DNA of 64,000 nt from Variovorax sp. Root411 (lineage in GTDB: Bacteria; Pseudomonadota; Gammaproteobacteria; Burkholderiales; Burkholderiaceae_C), in the NCBI RefSeq assembly GCF_001425205.1, contig NZ_LMDW01000017.1, forward strand, positions 104,244 through 168,243. The letters run 5' to 3'. The notes under the pieces were generated by a model that did not search any database, was not told the DNA's origin, and was given only the letters and a program-made list of their open reading frames with translations. Position 1 is the first letter of the stretch. The number at the start of each line of letters is the position of its first letter. The translations under genes were made by a program, and so were the position numbers. Shown one piece after another: positions 40,727-49,791 of the stretch.

Positions 40727-41788
40727 ATGGCTATCGACGAAACACGGCTTAACGCGTTCATGGGTAACTTCGTCCACGACATCGGTGCCGTGATGCACGC
40801 GGCCACCATCGTCGTAGGCGACCAGTTGGGCCTGTACAAGGCGCTGGCCGAAGGCCCCGCCACCGCCGAGGCACTGGCCCGCCGCACCGAGACCGACCCG
40901 CGCTACCTGCGCGAATGGCTCTCGGCCCAGGCTGCCAGCGGCTACGTGCAGTACGAGCCGAAGGGCGAGCTCTTCTCGCTGTCCGAGGAGCAGGCCTTCG
41001 CGCTCGCGGAGGAAGGCAGCCCCGCCTTCGTGCCCGGCGCCTTCCAGATCGCCGTGGCGCAGTTCAAGGCCATTCCCAAGATGGTGCAGGCCATGCGCAC
41101 GGGCTTGGGCATCGGCTGGCACGAACACGACCCCGCCCTCTTCCATGGCACCGAGCGTTTCTTCCGGCCCGGCTATGCGGCCAACCTCGTGAGCCAGTGG
41201 ATTCCGGCGCTCGAAGGTGTCGGTCCGCTGCTGGAGCGCGGCGCGCGCGTGGCCGACGTGGGCTGCGGGCACGGCGCATCGACGCTGCTGATGGCGCAGG
41301 CCTATCCGGAGTCCAGCTTCGTCGGCTTCGACTATCACGCGCCCTCGATCGAACGCGCGCGCGAAACGGCGCGCAAGGCCGGCATCGACGACGCGAAGCG
41401 GCTGCGCTTCGAGGTCGCGAGCGCGAAGGACTTTCCCGGCGAAGACTACGACCTGGTTGCGTTCTTCGACTGCCTGCACGACATGGGCGACCCTGTCGGC
41501 GCGGCGGCGCACGTGCGGCGAAGCCTCAAGCCGCAGGGCACGTGGATGCTCGTGGAGCCGTTCGCCAACGACCGGCTGGAGGACAACATCAACCCCGTGG
41601 GGCGCGTGTTCTATTCGGCGTCGAACTTCATCTGCACGCCGGCCTCGCGCTCGCAGGAGGTGGGCCTTTGCCTCGGTGCGCAGGCGGGCGAGGCGCGCCT
41701 GCGCGACGTCGTCACGCAGGGCGGATTCACGCATTTCCGCCGCGCCAGCGAGACGCCCTTCAACCTGATTTTCGAAGCACGTCCGTGA
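40727..41788 (+). CDS. SAM-dependent methyltransferase with N-terminal winged helix
   Basis: 353-residue protein. The N-terminal part is a dimerisation/winged-helix domain like that of O-methyltransferases (LGLYKALAEGPATAEALARR, then TETDPRYLREWLSAQAASGY). The class I Rossmann domain has motif I VADVGCGHGASTLLMAQ near residue 178, then FVGFDYH and DLVAFFDCLHDMG. GTWMLVEPF follows in the fourth-strand region. It resembles the Mycobacterium Rv2258c type. A good ribosome-binding site (GAAGGGGA) precedes the ATG. A DUF1059 gene follows after 19 nt, probably in the same transcript. Substrate unknown. Confidence 0.87.
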   Translation: MAIDETRLNAFMGNFVHDIGAVMHAATIVVGDQLGLYKALAEGPATAEALARRTETDPRYLREWLSAQAASGYVQYEPKGELFSLSEEQAFALAEEGSPAFVPGAFQIAVAQFKAIPKMVQAMRTGLGIGWHEHDPALFHGTERFFRPGYAANLVSQWIPALEGVGPLLERGARVADVGCGHGASTLLMAQAYPESSFVGFDYHAPSIERARETARKAGIDDAKRLRFEVASAKDFPGEDYDLVAFFDCLHDMGDPVGAAAHVRRSLKPQGTWMLVEPFANDRLEDNINPVGRVFYSASNFICTPASRSQEVGLCLGAQAGEARLRDVVTQGGFTHFRRASETPFNLIFEARP

Positions 41789-41807
41789 GGACATTCCAGG
41801 AGCTGCC

Positions 41808-42032
41808 ATGTCACGCCAATACATCGACTGCCGCGAGTTTCCAAGCACGATGAACTGCAGCGTCGCGCTGTCCGCCGACAGCGAGAGCGAACTGCTCGAT
41901 GCCGCCGTCCAGCACGCCGTGGCCGTCCACGGCCACACCGACACGCCCGAATTTCGCAAGCAGCTGGCGGGCATGTTCAAGACCGGCACGCCGCCGCTGC
42001 AGGCGCCCGCACAGCAGAAGGCTCCTGCCTGA
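41808..42032 (+). CDS. DUF1059 family small protein
   Basis: 74-residue protein matching the DUF1059 pattern: YIDCREFPSTMNCSVALSAD then ELLDAAVQHAVAVHGH. Conserved cysteines at residues 8 and 16 and the VHGH element suggest a metal or redox role, but none is proven. GGAGCTGCC precedes the ATG, 19 nt after the methyltransferase stop. The C-terminal tail is Pro/Ala/Gln-rich. Confidence 0.8.
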   Translation: MSRQYIDCREFPSTMNCSVALSADSESELLDAAVQHAVAVHGHTDTPEFRKQLAGMFKTGTPPLQAPAQQKAPA

Positions 42033-42215
42033 CGATCCTGCGCGGACCCGACCGCCGTTTCGCACGGCGATGAATACCTTCGGGTGCTTGCAATGAGCAC
42101 GCTTCGATGAAGCCCGAGCAGCCCGCTTGAGTGCTGCGTTGCCCGCCGAGCGCGCTTTGCGAAGTCGCGCTATGGTTCGCTGCCACCCACGGCGAACCAG
42201 AAAAAAGGCGGGCCC

Positions 42216-42719
42216 ATGATCGATCTTCAAATCAACGGCCAGTCCGTTGCCCTCAACGCTCCCGACGACATGCCGCTGCTCTGGGCATTGCGCGACGTCG
42301 TAGGCCTCACCGGCACCAAGTTCGGTTGCGGCATCGCGCAGTGCGGCGCCTGCACCGTGCACCTCGACGGCCAGCCCGTGCGTTCGTGCGTGCTGCCGAT
42401 CGGCACCATCGGCAAGAAGGCCGTCACCACCATCGAAGCCGTTTCGCAGACACCGGCCGGCAAGAGCATCCAGAAGGCGTGGCTCGACGTCGACGTGGTG
42501 CAGTGCGGCTACTGCCAGTCGGGGCAGATCATGTCCGCGGCCGCGCTGATCCAGCGCACGCCGAACCCGAGCGACGCCGACATCGACATGGCCATGTCGG
42601 GCAACATCTGCCGATGCTGCACCTACTCGCGCATTCGCGCGGCCATCAAGCAGGCCGCCACCGGCAAGGCCGAGGTGCTCCAGTCGGTCGTCGCGATGCC
42701 TGTCAGGAGCGCATCGTGA
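42216..42719 (+). CDS. [2Fe-2S] subunit of molybdenum hydroxylase (IorA-like)
   Basis: 167-residue electron-transfer subunit of the xanthine oxidase family. The N-terminal plant-type ferredoxin domain binds the first cluster (FGCGIAQCGACTVHLDG, about residues 40–56, with a fourth Cys in VRSCVLPIG). The second helical domain binds the other (VQCGYCQSGQIM and SGNICRCCTYSRIR). It resembles the alpha subunit of isoquinoline 1-oxidoreductase. The next gene, the Mo subunit, starts in a GTGA overlap with its stop. There is no FAD subunit gene; the cytochrome c gene after the Mo subunit takes its place in the electron path. Confidence 0.93.
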   Translation: MIDLQINGQSVALNAPDDMPLLWALRDVVGLTGTKFGCGIAQCGACTVHLDGQPVRSCVLPIGTIGKKAVTTIEAVSQTPAGKSIQKAWLDVDVVQCGYCQSGQIMSAAALIQRTPNPSDADIDMAMSGNICRCCTYSRIRAAIKQAATGKAEVLQSVVAMPVRSAS

Positions 42720-44968
42720 AGCCGGCCGCCGTGGGTACCGCGGGTATCAGCCGGCGCGGCGCACTGCAGGCCGGCGGCCTTGCGCTGGCCTTCACATGGG
42801 TCGGTGGCAGCAAGGCCCTTGCCGCCATCAGCCCGCGGCAGCAGCCCGCCGACGCGGCCGCTGCGCTGGCGGATGGCAACCCCGCATTCGCGCCGAATGC
42901 CTTCGTTCGCATCGATGCTGATGGCGGCGTGCGCCTCGTGATGCCGATGGCCGAGATGGGCCAGGCCATCTACACCGGCTCGGCGATGCTGCTGGCCGAG
43001 GAGCTCGGCGTCGAGCTCGACCAAGTGCGCGTGGAGCATTCGCCGCCGAACGAGGCGCTGTACGGCATGCCGCTGCTCGGCGGCCAGATCACCGGCGGCT
43101 CGACCAGCACGCGCGGCACCTACGGCGTGCTGCGCGAGGCCGGCGCGGTGGCGCGCACGCTGCTGGTGAGCGCTGCCGCCGCGCAGTGGAAGGTCGATGC
43201 TGCGAGCTGCACGGTCGCGCGCGGCGTGGTGAGCCACGCGCCGTCGAACCGGCAACTCGGCTTCGGCGCGCTCGCCGGTGCGGCCGCCAAGCTGCCGATG
43301 CCCACCAAGGTGACGCTGAAGGAGCCGAAGGATTTCAAGCTCATCGGCCAGCCGCTGCGGCGCGTCGATTCGGCCGGCAAGGTCAACGGCAGCACGCAGT
43401 TCGGCATCGACGTGCGCCTGCCGGGTATGAAGGTGGCGACGGTCAAGGCCTGCCCCACGCTCGGCGGCGTACTGGCCTCGGTAGACGACAAGGCGGCGCG
43501 TGCGATTCCCGGCGTGATCGACGTGCTCCGCATCAAGGACGCGGTCGCGGTGGTGGGCGAGCATTTCTGGGCTGCGAAGCGGGGTCTCGATGCGTTGAAC
43601 GTGCAGTGGACGCCCGGGCAGAACGCCGCGCTCACCACGCAGCAGCTGCGCGCGGCACTGGCCGGTGCGCTGGCGAAGGACAAGGCGATCATCGGCAAGG
43701 AAACCGGCAAGCGGCCCGAGGGCACGCTGGTACAGGCAACGTACGACTTGCCGATGCTGGCCCACGCGACGATGGAGCCGCTCAACACCACGGTGCACGT
43801 ACGGCCCGGCGAGTGCGAGATCTGGGTCGGCACGCAGGTGCCAACGCGCTGCGTGAGCGCGGCGGCCAAGGTCGCCGGCCTGGCGGAAGACAAGGTCGTG
43901 CTGCACAACCAGTACCTGGGCGGCGGCTTCGGACGCCGGCTCGAGACCGATTCGGTCGAGCAGGCGGTGGCCTTCGCCAAGCAGGTGCCCTACCCGCTCA
44001 AGGTGGTGTGGACGCGCGAGGAAGACATCCGCCACGACATCGTGCGCCCGATGTACCACGACGACATCTCGGCCGTGGTCGACGGCGACGGCCAGATCCT
44101 CTGGTTCGGCGACCGCATCGCGGGCGGTACGGTGCTGGGCCGCTGGGCCCCGGCCTTCATGGGCAAGGACGGCATGGACAGCGACCTGATCGAATGCGTG
44201 GCCGAGCCCTGCTACGACCTGCCTAACCTCAAGGTCGAGTGGGTGCGGCACGACATGCCGCCCGGTTTGAACGTCGGCTGGTGGCGCGGCGTGGGGCCGA
44301 CGCACAACCTCTTCGTGATGGAGAGCTTCATCGACGAGCTGGCGCAGCGCGCGAAGAAAGACCCGGTGGCTTACCGGCGCGCGATGCTGAAGAAGAACCC
44401 GCGCACCCTCGCGGTGCTCGACCTGGCCGCCGACAAGATCGGCTGGGGCAAGGGCACGCTGCCGGCCCGCGTCGGGCGCGGCGTGGCCGTGGGCGATGCC
44501 TTCGGCAGCCGCGTGTGCGCCATCGTCGAGGTCGAGGTCACGCCGCAAGGCGAGGTGCGCATGCGGCGCGCGGTGGTCGGGCTCGACTGCGGCATTGCGG
44601 TGAACGCGGGCTCGATCGAGGCGCAGATCCAGGGCGGCCTGCTGTTCGGCCTGAGCGCCGCGCTTTTCAGCGAAATCACAGTGCGCGAAGGCGCCATCGA
44701 GCAGAGCAACTTCCACGACTACCGGATGCTGCGCATCAACGAGGCGCCGCCGGTCGAGGTGCACACAGTCAAGAGCGGCGAGGCGCCCGGCGGGCTCGGC
44801 GAGGTCGGCACCGCCATTGCGGCGCCCGCACTCGCCAACGCGATCTTCGCGGCCACGGGCGTGCGGCTGCGCGCGCTGCCGGTGAACCGTGCGCTGCTGG
44901 CGCAGGACAAGGAAGCGCTGAAGAAAAAGATCGCCGATGCCGGGCACGGCGCAAGGAGCGCGGCATGA
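42716..44968 (+). CDS. Molybdopterin-binding large subunit (IorB-like)
   Basis: 750-residue Mo-cofactor subunit of the xanthine oxidase family. A Tat signal is visible (ISRRGALQAGGLALAFTW), so the folded complex is exported to the periplasm. Domains follow the isoquinoline 1-oxidoreductase beta type: a first Ald_Xan_dh_C2 unit (FVRIDADGGVRLVMPMAEMG), the hammerhead region (GQPLRRVDSAGKVNGSTQFG), and the molybdopterin-binding core (GGGFGRRLETD, LNVGWWRGVGPTHN). The C-terminal APGGLGEVGTA carries the catalytic glutamate. The start is GTG 42716 overlapping the small-subunit stop. The substrate (aldehyde or N-heterocycle) is not predictable. Confidence 0.92.
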   Translation: MKPAAVGTAGISRRGALQAGGLALAFTWVGGSKALAAISPRQQPADAAAALADGNPAFAPNAFVRIDADGGVRLVMPMAEMGQAIYTGSAMLLAEELGVELDQVRVEHSPPNEALYGMPLLGGQITGGSTSTRGTYGVLREAGAVARTLLVSAAAAQWKVDAASCTVARGVVSHAPSNRQLGFGALAGAAAKLPMPTKVTLKEPKDFKLIGQPLRRVDSAGKVNGSTQFGIDVRLPGMKVATVKACPTLGGVLASVDDKAARAIPGVIDVLRIKDAVAVVGEHFWAAKRGLDALNVQWTPGQNAALTTQQLRAALAGALAKDKAIIGKETGKRPEGTLVQATYDLPMLAHATMEPLNTTVHVRPGECEIWVGTQVPTRCVSAAAKVAGLAEDKVVLHNQYLGGGFGRRLETDSVEQAVAFAKQVPYPLKVVWTREEDIRHDIVRPMYHDDISAVVDGDGQILWFGDRIAGGTVLGRWAPAFMGKDGMDSDLIECVAEPCYDLPNLKVEWVRHDMPPGLNVGWWRGVGPTHNLFVMESFIDELAQRAKKDPVAYRRAMLKKNPRTLAVLDLAADKIGWGKGTLPARVGRGVAVGDAFGSRVCAIVEVEVTPQGEVRMRRAVVGLDCGIAVNAGSIEAQIQGGLLFGLSAALFSEITVREGAIEQSNFHDYRMLRINEAPPVEVHTVKSGEAPGGLGEVGTAIAAPALANAIFAATGVRLRALPVNRALLAQDKEALKKKIADAGHGARSAA

Positions 44969-46269
44969 AGCGGCTCTTCAAGGTGCTGGTGGTGCTGCTC
45001 GTCGTTGGCGCGGCGCTGTATTTCTTTCTGAACCGCACCGACGGCTCCGAGGGCGAGGCGCCGGTGCTGGCCGGTGCGCCGGCCGATGCGGCACTGCTGG
45101 TGCGCGGCGAATACCTCACCAAGGCCGCCGATTGCATCGCCTGCCACACGGTGCCCGGCAAGGGGCAGCCCTTTGCGGGCGGCCTGCCCTTCGTGCTGCC
45201 CTTCGGCACGATCTACTCGTCGAACATCACGGCCGATGCGGCCACGGGCATCGGCAACTGGAGCGACGACCAGTTCGTGCGCGCGCTGCACGACGGCGTG
45301 GGCGCGGGCGGCAAGCGCCTGTACCCGGCGTTCCCGTACACCTCGTACACCGCGCTGAGCCGCAAGGACATCCTCGCGATCAAGGCCTACATCTTCAGCC
45401 TGCCCAAGGTGAACCAGCCGAACAGGGAGGCCGACCTGGGCTTTCCGTTCAACCAGCGCTGGGCCATGGGCTTCTGGAATGCGGCCTTCTTCAAGAGCAC
45501 CCGATTCGAGGCCGATGCGTCCAAGCCGCTGGCGTGGAACCAGGGCAAGTACCTCGCAACAGCGCTCGGCCACTGCGCGGAATGCCATACGCCGCGCAAC
45601 TTTGCCTTCGCGATGGAAAGGGGCAACGACCTCGCAGGCGAGTCGGTCCAGGGCTGGCGCGCCTACAACATCACGTCAGATGCGAAGAACGGCATCGGCG
45701 CATGGAGCGATGCCGAGCTTGCCTCATACCTCACGACCGGGCATGCCGCGGGCCGAGGCTCGGCTTCGGGGCCGATGGGCGAGGCGGTGGAACACAGCCT
45801 GCAATACCTGAAGCCGGAGGACGCCTCGGCGCTCGTGAGCTATCTGCGCACGGTGCCGGCAAAGCCCGGCAAAGCGCCGATCGAGGTCGATGCAAAGGCA
45901 CCGTGGGCCGTTGCGGCGAGCGCGGCGGCACCGGCCGCCAACACGGCCGAGGGCCACGAGCAAGGGCTCAGGCTCTTCGCTGCGGCATGCGCGAGCTGCC
46001 ACCAGTGGAACGGGCAAGGCCAGCAGACAGCCAACGCATCGCTGCTGGGAACACGCGGCGTGAACGACCCCGATGGCTCCAACGTCACGCAGATGATCCT
46101 GCAGGGCGTGAGGATGCACGTGCACGACAAGGAGGTCTACATGCCGGCCTTCGGCAAGGCCTACACAGACACCGAAGTCGCGGCGCTCGCCAACTACGTG
46201 ATCGCGCAATTCGGCAACAAGCAGGGCACGGTGACGCCGGAGTTCGTCGCGAAGCAGCGCACGCAATGA
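44965..46269 (+). CDS. Triheme cytochrome c (membrane-anchored)
   Basis: 434-residue cytochrome c with an N-terminal hydrophobic anchor (LFKVLVVLLVVGAALYFFL). Three CxxCH heme sites are present: CIACH near residue 58, CAECH near 203 and CASCH near 345. This is the cytochrome subunit of periplasmic Mo hydroxylases and alcohol/aldehyde dehydrogenases, passing electrons to the respiratory chain. The ATG overlaps the Mo-subunit stop (ATGA), so the three genes form a tight operon. The last heme domain is separated by an Ala/Pro linker (AASAAAPAAN). Confidence 0.94.
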   Translation: MKRLFKVLVVLLVVGAALYFFLNRTDGSEGEAPVLAGAPADAALLVRGEYLTKAADCIACHTVPGKGQPFAGGLPFVLPFGTIYSSNITADAATGIGNWSDDQFVRALHDGVGAGGKRLYPAFPYTSYTALSRKDILAIKAYIFSLPKVNQPNREADLGFPFNQRWAMGFWNAAFFKSTRFEADASKPLAWNQGKYLATALGHCAECHTPRNFAFAMERGNDLAGESVQGWRAYNITSDAKNGIGAWSDAELASYLTTGHAAGRGSASGPMGEAVEHSLQYLKPEDASALVSYLRTVPAKPGKAPIEVDAKAPWAVAASAAAPAANTAEGHEQGLRLFAAACASCHQWNGQGQQTANASLLGTRGVNDPDGSNVTQMILQGVRMHVHDKEVYMPAFGKAYTDTEVAALANYVIAQFGNKQGTVTPEFVAKQRTQ

Positions 46270-46680
46270 CGCCCCCTCTCCCGGGTGCAGCACCAGCGAG
46301 GCCGCACCTCGGTCGCAACGGTCCGAACAGTGTTGTATCAAGCACGAAACATCGGTTACCTTCAGATACCGTTCAGGGGAGTTCCGCGGCAAGCGGCGCT
46401 CCGCCCTGAAGCTTGCGGCCCTCGAGGCAAGCCCGAAGAGGCCTACGCCGCCGCTTCGCGAGCTATGCCGAGAGGTCACGGCAAAGGCTGGCGCTCCCTA
46501 GGCACTCCCCATCGGCCTCCTCAGGGGTACCCGGTTCCGGGCATATCGCGGCACCATACGCGTACTTACATTTTGTCTTGCAAACAGAAAACAAAGAAAA
46601 CAAGACATCTGCAAGCGCAAGAGAGAGTGCTCCGGCGCACGGGAGCCTGCCCGCCAGGTAACGAACGGACCATTGAAGCC
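46270..46680. other. Non-coding region before autotransporter gene
   Basis: 411 bp without a convincing gene. The first half is GC-rich. From about 46558 an AT-rich stretch begins, holding an inverted repeat TGTCTTG (46574–46580) / CAAGACA (46601–46607) around an A-rich spacer. It lies about 75 nt before the autotransporter ATG and is the likeliest promoter or operator site. No terminator for the cytochrome operon could be identified with confidence. Confidence 0.5.
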
Positions 46681-49600
46681 ATGAACAAGATTTTTCGAAC
46701 CCTGTGGAATCCAACGCTCGGCACTTGGGTCGCCGCCCCCGAAACCTCGCGCGGCCATGCGCGGTCGGCGCGGCTGGGCGAACTGGGGGCCGTCGCCGTC
46801 GCGGTGCTGCTACTGGGCACCGGGCCGGCGCTGGCGGCTGGCGGCGCTGGTGGCCAGCCGGTTGGCGACACGTCGCTGAACGCCGGCGCGGGTGGCAGCA
46901 ACGGCAGCGGTGGCAGCGGCGGGTTCAACGACATCACGGTGGGCGCCAGCGGAGGAGCCGGTGGGTCATCGACCGATGCCGGTGTCACGGCCGGCTCCAA
47001 CGCGAACATTGGCTCCTTCGGCGGCGCGACCGCGGGCACGGGCGGCGCGGCAGGAACCAGCAGCAACGTCGTCAGCCCCGGCGTGATGCAGGGCGACAAC
47101 GGCGGCGCGGGCCAGTCCCAGACCGGCGACTTCAGCAACGGCAACGGATACGGCGGCGGCGGTGGGGGTGGGTACCAAGGCTTTTCGATAGGTAACAGCG
47201 TCACCTCCTCCCCCGACAGCTACACCGGCGGCACCGGGGGCGCGGGCGGCAACGGCTATTGGGCGGCCGGCGGCGGCGGCGCGGGCGGCTATGGCTCCAT
47301 CCTCAACGGCCCGCTCGGCAACTACACGGCCTCGGGCAGTTCGACTGGCGGCGCGGGGGGCCAGGGTGGCGGCGCCTTCTCGCAAAGCGGTGGCGGCGGC
47401 AGCGGCGGCGTCGGGTTCTTCCTGAACGCCACGACGCCGGGCCTCACGTTCACCAACAGCGGCACCATCGCGGGCGGGGCCGGCGGCGCAGGCGGGTCCG
47501 AATTGCTGCCGGCGCGCAGCAACGCCTCGGGCGGCGGCGGCGGCGCCGGCGGCAACGGCATCACGCTGACCGGCAGCACCGTGACCGTGGTCAACACAGG
47601 CGCAGTCACGGCTGGCGCCGGGGGCGCTGGCGGAGCCGCCGGCGGCGGCGCGGGAGGCACCGGCTCGCCGGGCGGCGGCGGCGACGGCGGCATCGGCCTG
47701 GGGGCCACGGGCGCTGGGGCAACGATCACCAACAGCGGCTCCATCGCAGGCGGGGCGGGCGGCGTCGGCGGCGCCAACAGCAACGGGGGCCCGAGCGGCG
47801 CGAACGGTGCAGGCGGCGTGGGCGTGATGGGCGCCAACCTCGCCATCAGCAGCAGCGGCGCCATCTCCGGCGGACTGGGCGGCGATGGCATCACCCGGGC
47901 CTCGGCCGTGCAGTTCACGGGGGGCGGCAACAGCCTCACCTTGAACGCCGGCGCGTCGCTGTCGGGCGCCGTTGCCATCGACAGCGGTGCCACGGCCAGC
48001 ATCATCGCCGGCGCGGGCGGCCTGAGCCTGGGCAATGCCCTGCTGCTGGGCGGCACGGGCACCTTCAACACCAACGGCCACGACATGGGCTGGACGGGCC
48101 CGATCTCGGGCGCCGGCAGCCTCGTGAAGGATGGTGCGGGCACCCTCACCCTGGGCGGCGCGAACATCTACACCGGCGCCACCAGCGTCGCCGCCGGCAC
48201 CTTGCGCGCCGGTGCGACCAACACCTTCAGCAGCACCAGCGCCTTCACGGTCGCCTCGGGCGCCACGCTGGACCTGGCCGGCCAGAGCCAGACCATTGCG
48301 TCGATGGCCAACGGCGGCACCGTCTCGCTGCTGGGCAGCGCACCCGGCACCACCCTCACGGTCACTGGCCCGTGGGTGGGCAACGGCGGCACGCTGCGCC
48401 TGGGCACGGCGCTGGGCGACAGCACCAGCGCGAGCGACCGGCTGGTCCTCAGCGGCAGCACCGCCATTGCCAGCGGCACGACCAACGTGCAGATCACAAA
48501 CCTGGGAGGCCTGGGTGCGCTGACCGCCGGCAACGGCATCGAAGTCGTCAGCGCGCTGAACGGCGCCACGACCACCGCGCAGACCACGAAGAGCGCCTTC
48601 GCCTTGGCGGGCGGCCACGTCGATGCCGGCGCCTTCGAGTACCGGCTGTACGCCGCCGACGCGACCGGTGCGGGCGAGAACTGGTACCTGCGCTCCAGCG
48701 CCGTCGTCGTCCCGCCGACCGGTGGCGGGAACGGTGGAGGTGGCGGCACTGGTGGCAATGGTGGTGGTGGCGGCGGCGGCGTGATCGTGCCCACCTACCG
48801 CGCCGAAGTGCCGCTGTACGCGGCGCTGCCCGAGCAGTTGCGCCAATCCAACCTGGCGATGCTGGGCAACATGCATCAGCGCGTGGGTGACGACGGCCCG
48901 GCCGGTGCCAACACGGCCACGCCGGACCAGGGCTACCGCCAGACCTGGGCCCGCCTGATCAGCACGAACCGCACCATCGGCCAGAGCGGCACCGTCAGCC
49001 CCACGAGCAAGGGGCGCCTCACGGGCTTCCAGGCCGGCACCGACCTGTGGGCCGACGCCAACTGGCGTGCCGGCATCTACATCGGCGAACTCGACGGCGA
49101 CATGCGCGTGACCGGCTTCGCCCGCGGCCTTGCGAATTACGCGGCCGGTTCCAGCGACCTGCAGAACCAGTACCTGGGCGCCTACGCCACCTGGAAGAAC
49201 AACAGCGGCCTGTACGTGGACGGCGTGCTGCAGGCCGGCCGCCACCGCTACACGGCGGCACCCACGCTGGGCTTCGGCGGTTCCGGCAGCGGCAACAGCC
49301 TGCTGGCCTCCATCGAGGTGGGCCAGGCCTTCTCCATCGCGCCGAACTGGACCGTCGAGCCCCAGCTGCAACTGGTGCACCAGCGCGTGAGCCTGCACGA
49401 CACGGGCATCCCGGGCGCCCTGGTGCAGCAGGACAGCCACAGCGGCTGGCTGGCGCGCGCCGGCGTGCGGGTCAAGGGCGAGATCAGCACCCCCGCCGGC
49501 CTGCTGCAGCCCTACGTGCGGGTCAACGTCTACCGCAGCAGCAGCGGCGCCGACGTCACCCGCTTCATCGGCCCCGCGGCGTACACCGACATTGCCACGC

Positions 49601-49761
49601 GCACCGGCGGCACCAGCACCGAGCTGGCGGCAGGCGCCACGCTGCAGCTGACGCCGAACATGAGCCTGTACGCGGAGCTGGGCAAGCTGTGGGCCTCGGG
49701 TGGCGCCACACGCACGAAGAGCGGCATCGACGGCAGCGTGGGCGTGAAGGTCCGCTGGTAA
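46681..49761 (+). CDS. Type V autotransporter with glycine-rich passenger
   Basis: 1026-residue secreted outer-membrane protein. It starts MNKIFRTLWNPTLGTWVAAP, the extended signal peptide region (ESPR) of large autotransporters, followed by a hydrophobic segment cut near ALAAGG. The passenger (about 57–430) is dominated by Gly-Ala-Gly repeats (GGAGGAGG) with short interruptions. Around 475–555 comes an autotransporter-associated beta-helix unit (GAGSLVKDGAGTLTLGGANI). A Gly-rich hinge near 685–700 (GGGNGGGGGTGGNGGGGGGG) precedes the C-terminal beta-barrel (about 760–1026), which ends in VRW with the terminal aromatic residue needed for BAM recognition. Passenger function is unknown; adhesion is a guess. 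Confidence 0.88.
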   Translation: MNKIFRTLWNPTLGTWVAAPETSRGHARSARLGELGAVAVAVLLLGTGPALAAGGAGGQPVGDTSLNAGAGGSNGSGGSGGFNDITVGASGGAGGSSTDAGVTAGSNANIGSFGGATAGTGGAAGTSSNVVSPGVMQGDNGGAGQSQTGDFSNGNGYGGGGGGGYQGFSIGNSVTSSPDSYTGGTGGAGGNGYWAAGGGGAGGYGSILNGPLGNYTASGSSTGGAGGQGGGAFSQSGGGGSGGVGFFLNATTPGLTFTNSGTIAGGAGGAGGSELLPARSNASGGGGGAGGNGITLTGSTVTVVNTGAVTAGAGGAGGAAGGGAGGTGSPGGGGDGGIGLGATGAGATITNSGSIAGGAGGVGGANSNGGPSGANGAGGVGVMGANLAISSSGAISGGLGGDGITRASAVQFTGGGNSLTLNAGASLSGAVAIDSGATASIIAGAGGLSLGNALLLGGTGTFNTNGHDMGWTGPISGAGSLVKDGAGTLTLGGANIYTGATSVAAGTLRAGATNTFSSTSAFTVASGATLDLAGQSQTIASMANGGTVSLLGSAPGTTLTVTGPWVGNGGTLRLGTALGDSTSASDRLVLSGSTAIASGTTNVQITNLGGLGALTAGNGIEVVSALNGATTTAQTTKSAFALAGGHVDAGAFEYRLYAADATGAGENWYLRSSAVVVPPTGGGNGGGGGTGGNGGGGGGGVIVPTYRAEVPLYAALPEQLRQSNLAMLGNMHQRVGDDGPAGANTATPDQGYRQTWARLISTNRTIGQSGTVSPTSKGRLTGFQAGTDLWADANWRAGIYIGELDGDMRVTGFARGLANYAAGSSDLQNQYLGAYATWKNNSGLYVDGVLQAGRHRYTAAPTLGFGGSGSGNSLLASIEVGQAFSIAPNWTVEPQLQLVHQRVSLHDTGIPGALVQQDSHSGWLARAGVRVKGEISTPAGLLQPYVRVNVYRSSSGADVTRFIGPAAYTDIATRTGGTSTELAAGATLQLTPNMSLYAELGKLWASGGATRTKSGIDGSVGVKVRW

Positions 49762-49791
49762 GGCGCTGGCGCTGCTGCTGCCGCCGCTGCG

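Noticed and set aside
46840..47900. Dense short repeats that could suggest a CRISPR or tandem-repeat array
   Set aside because: They are codon repeats for Gly/Ala in the autotransporter passenger, in frame and irregular in length. No spacer-repeat periodicity is present, and no cas genes are in the window.
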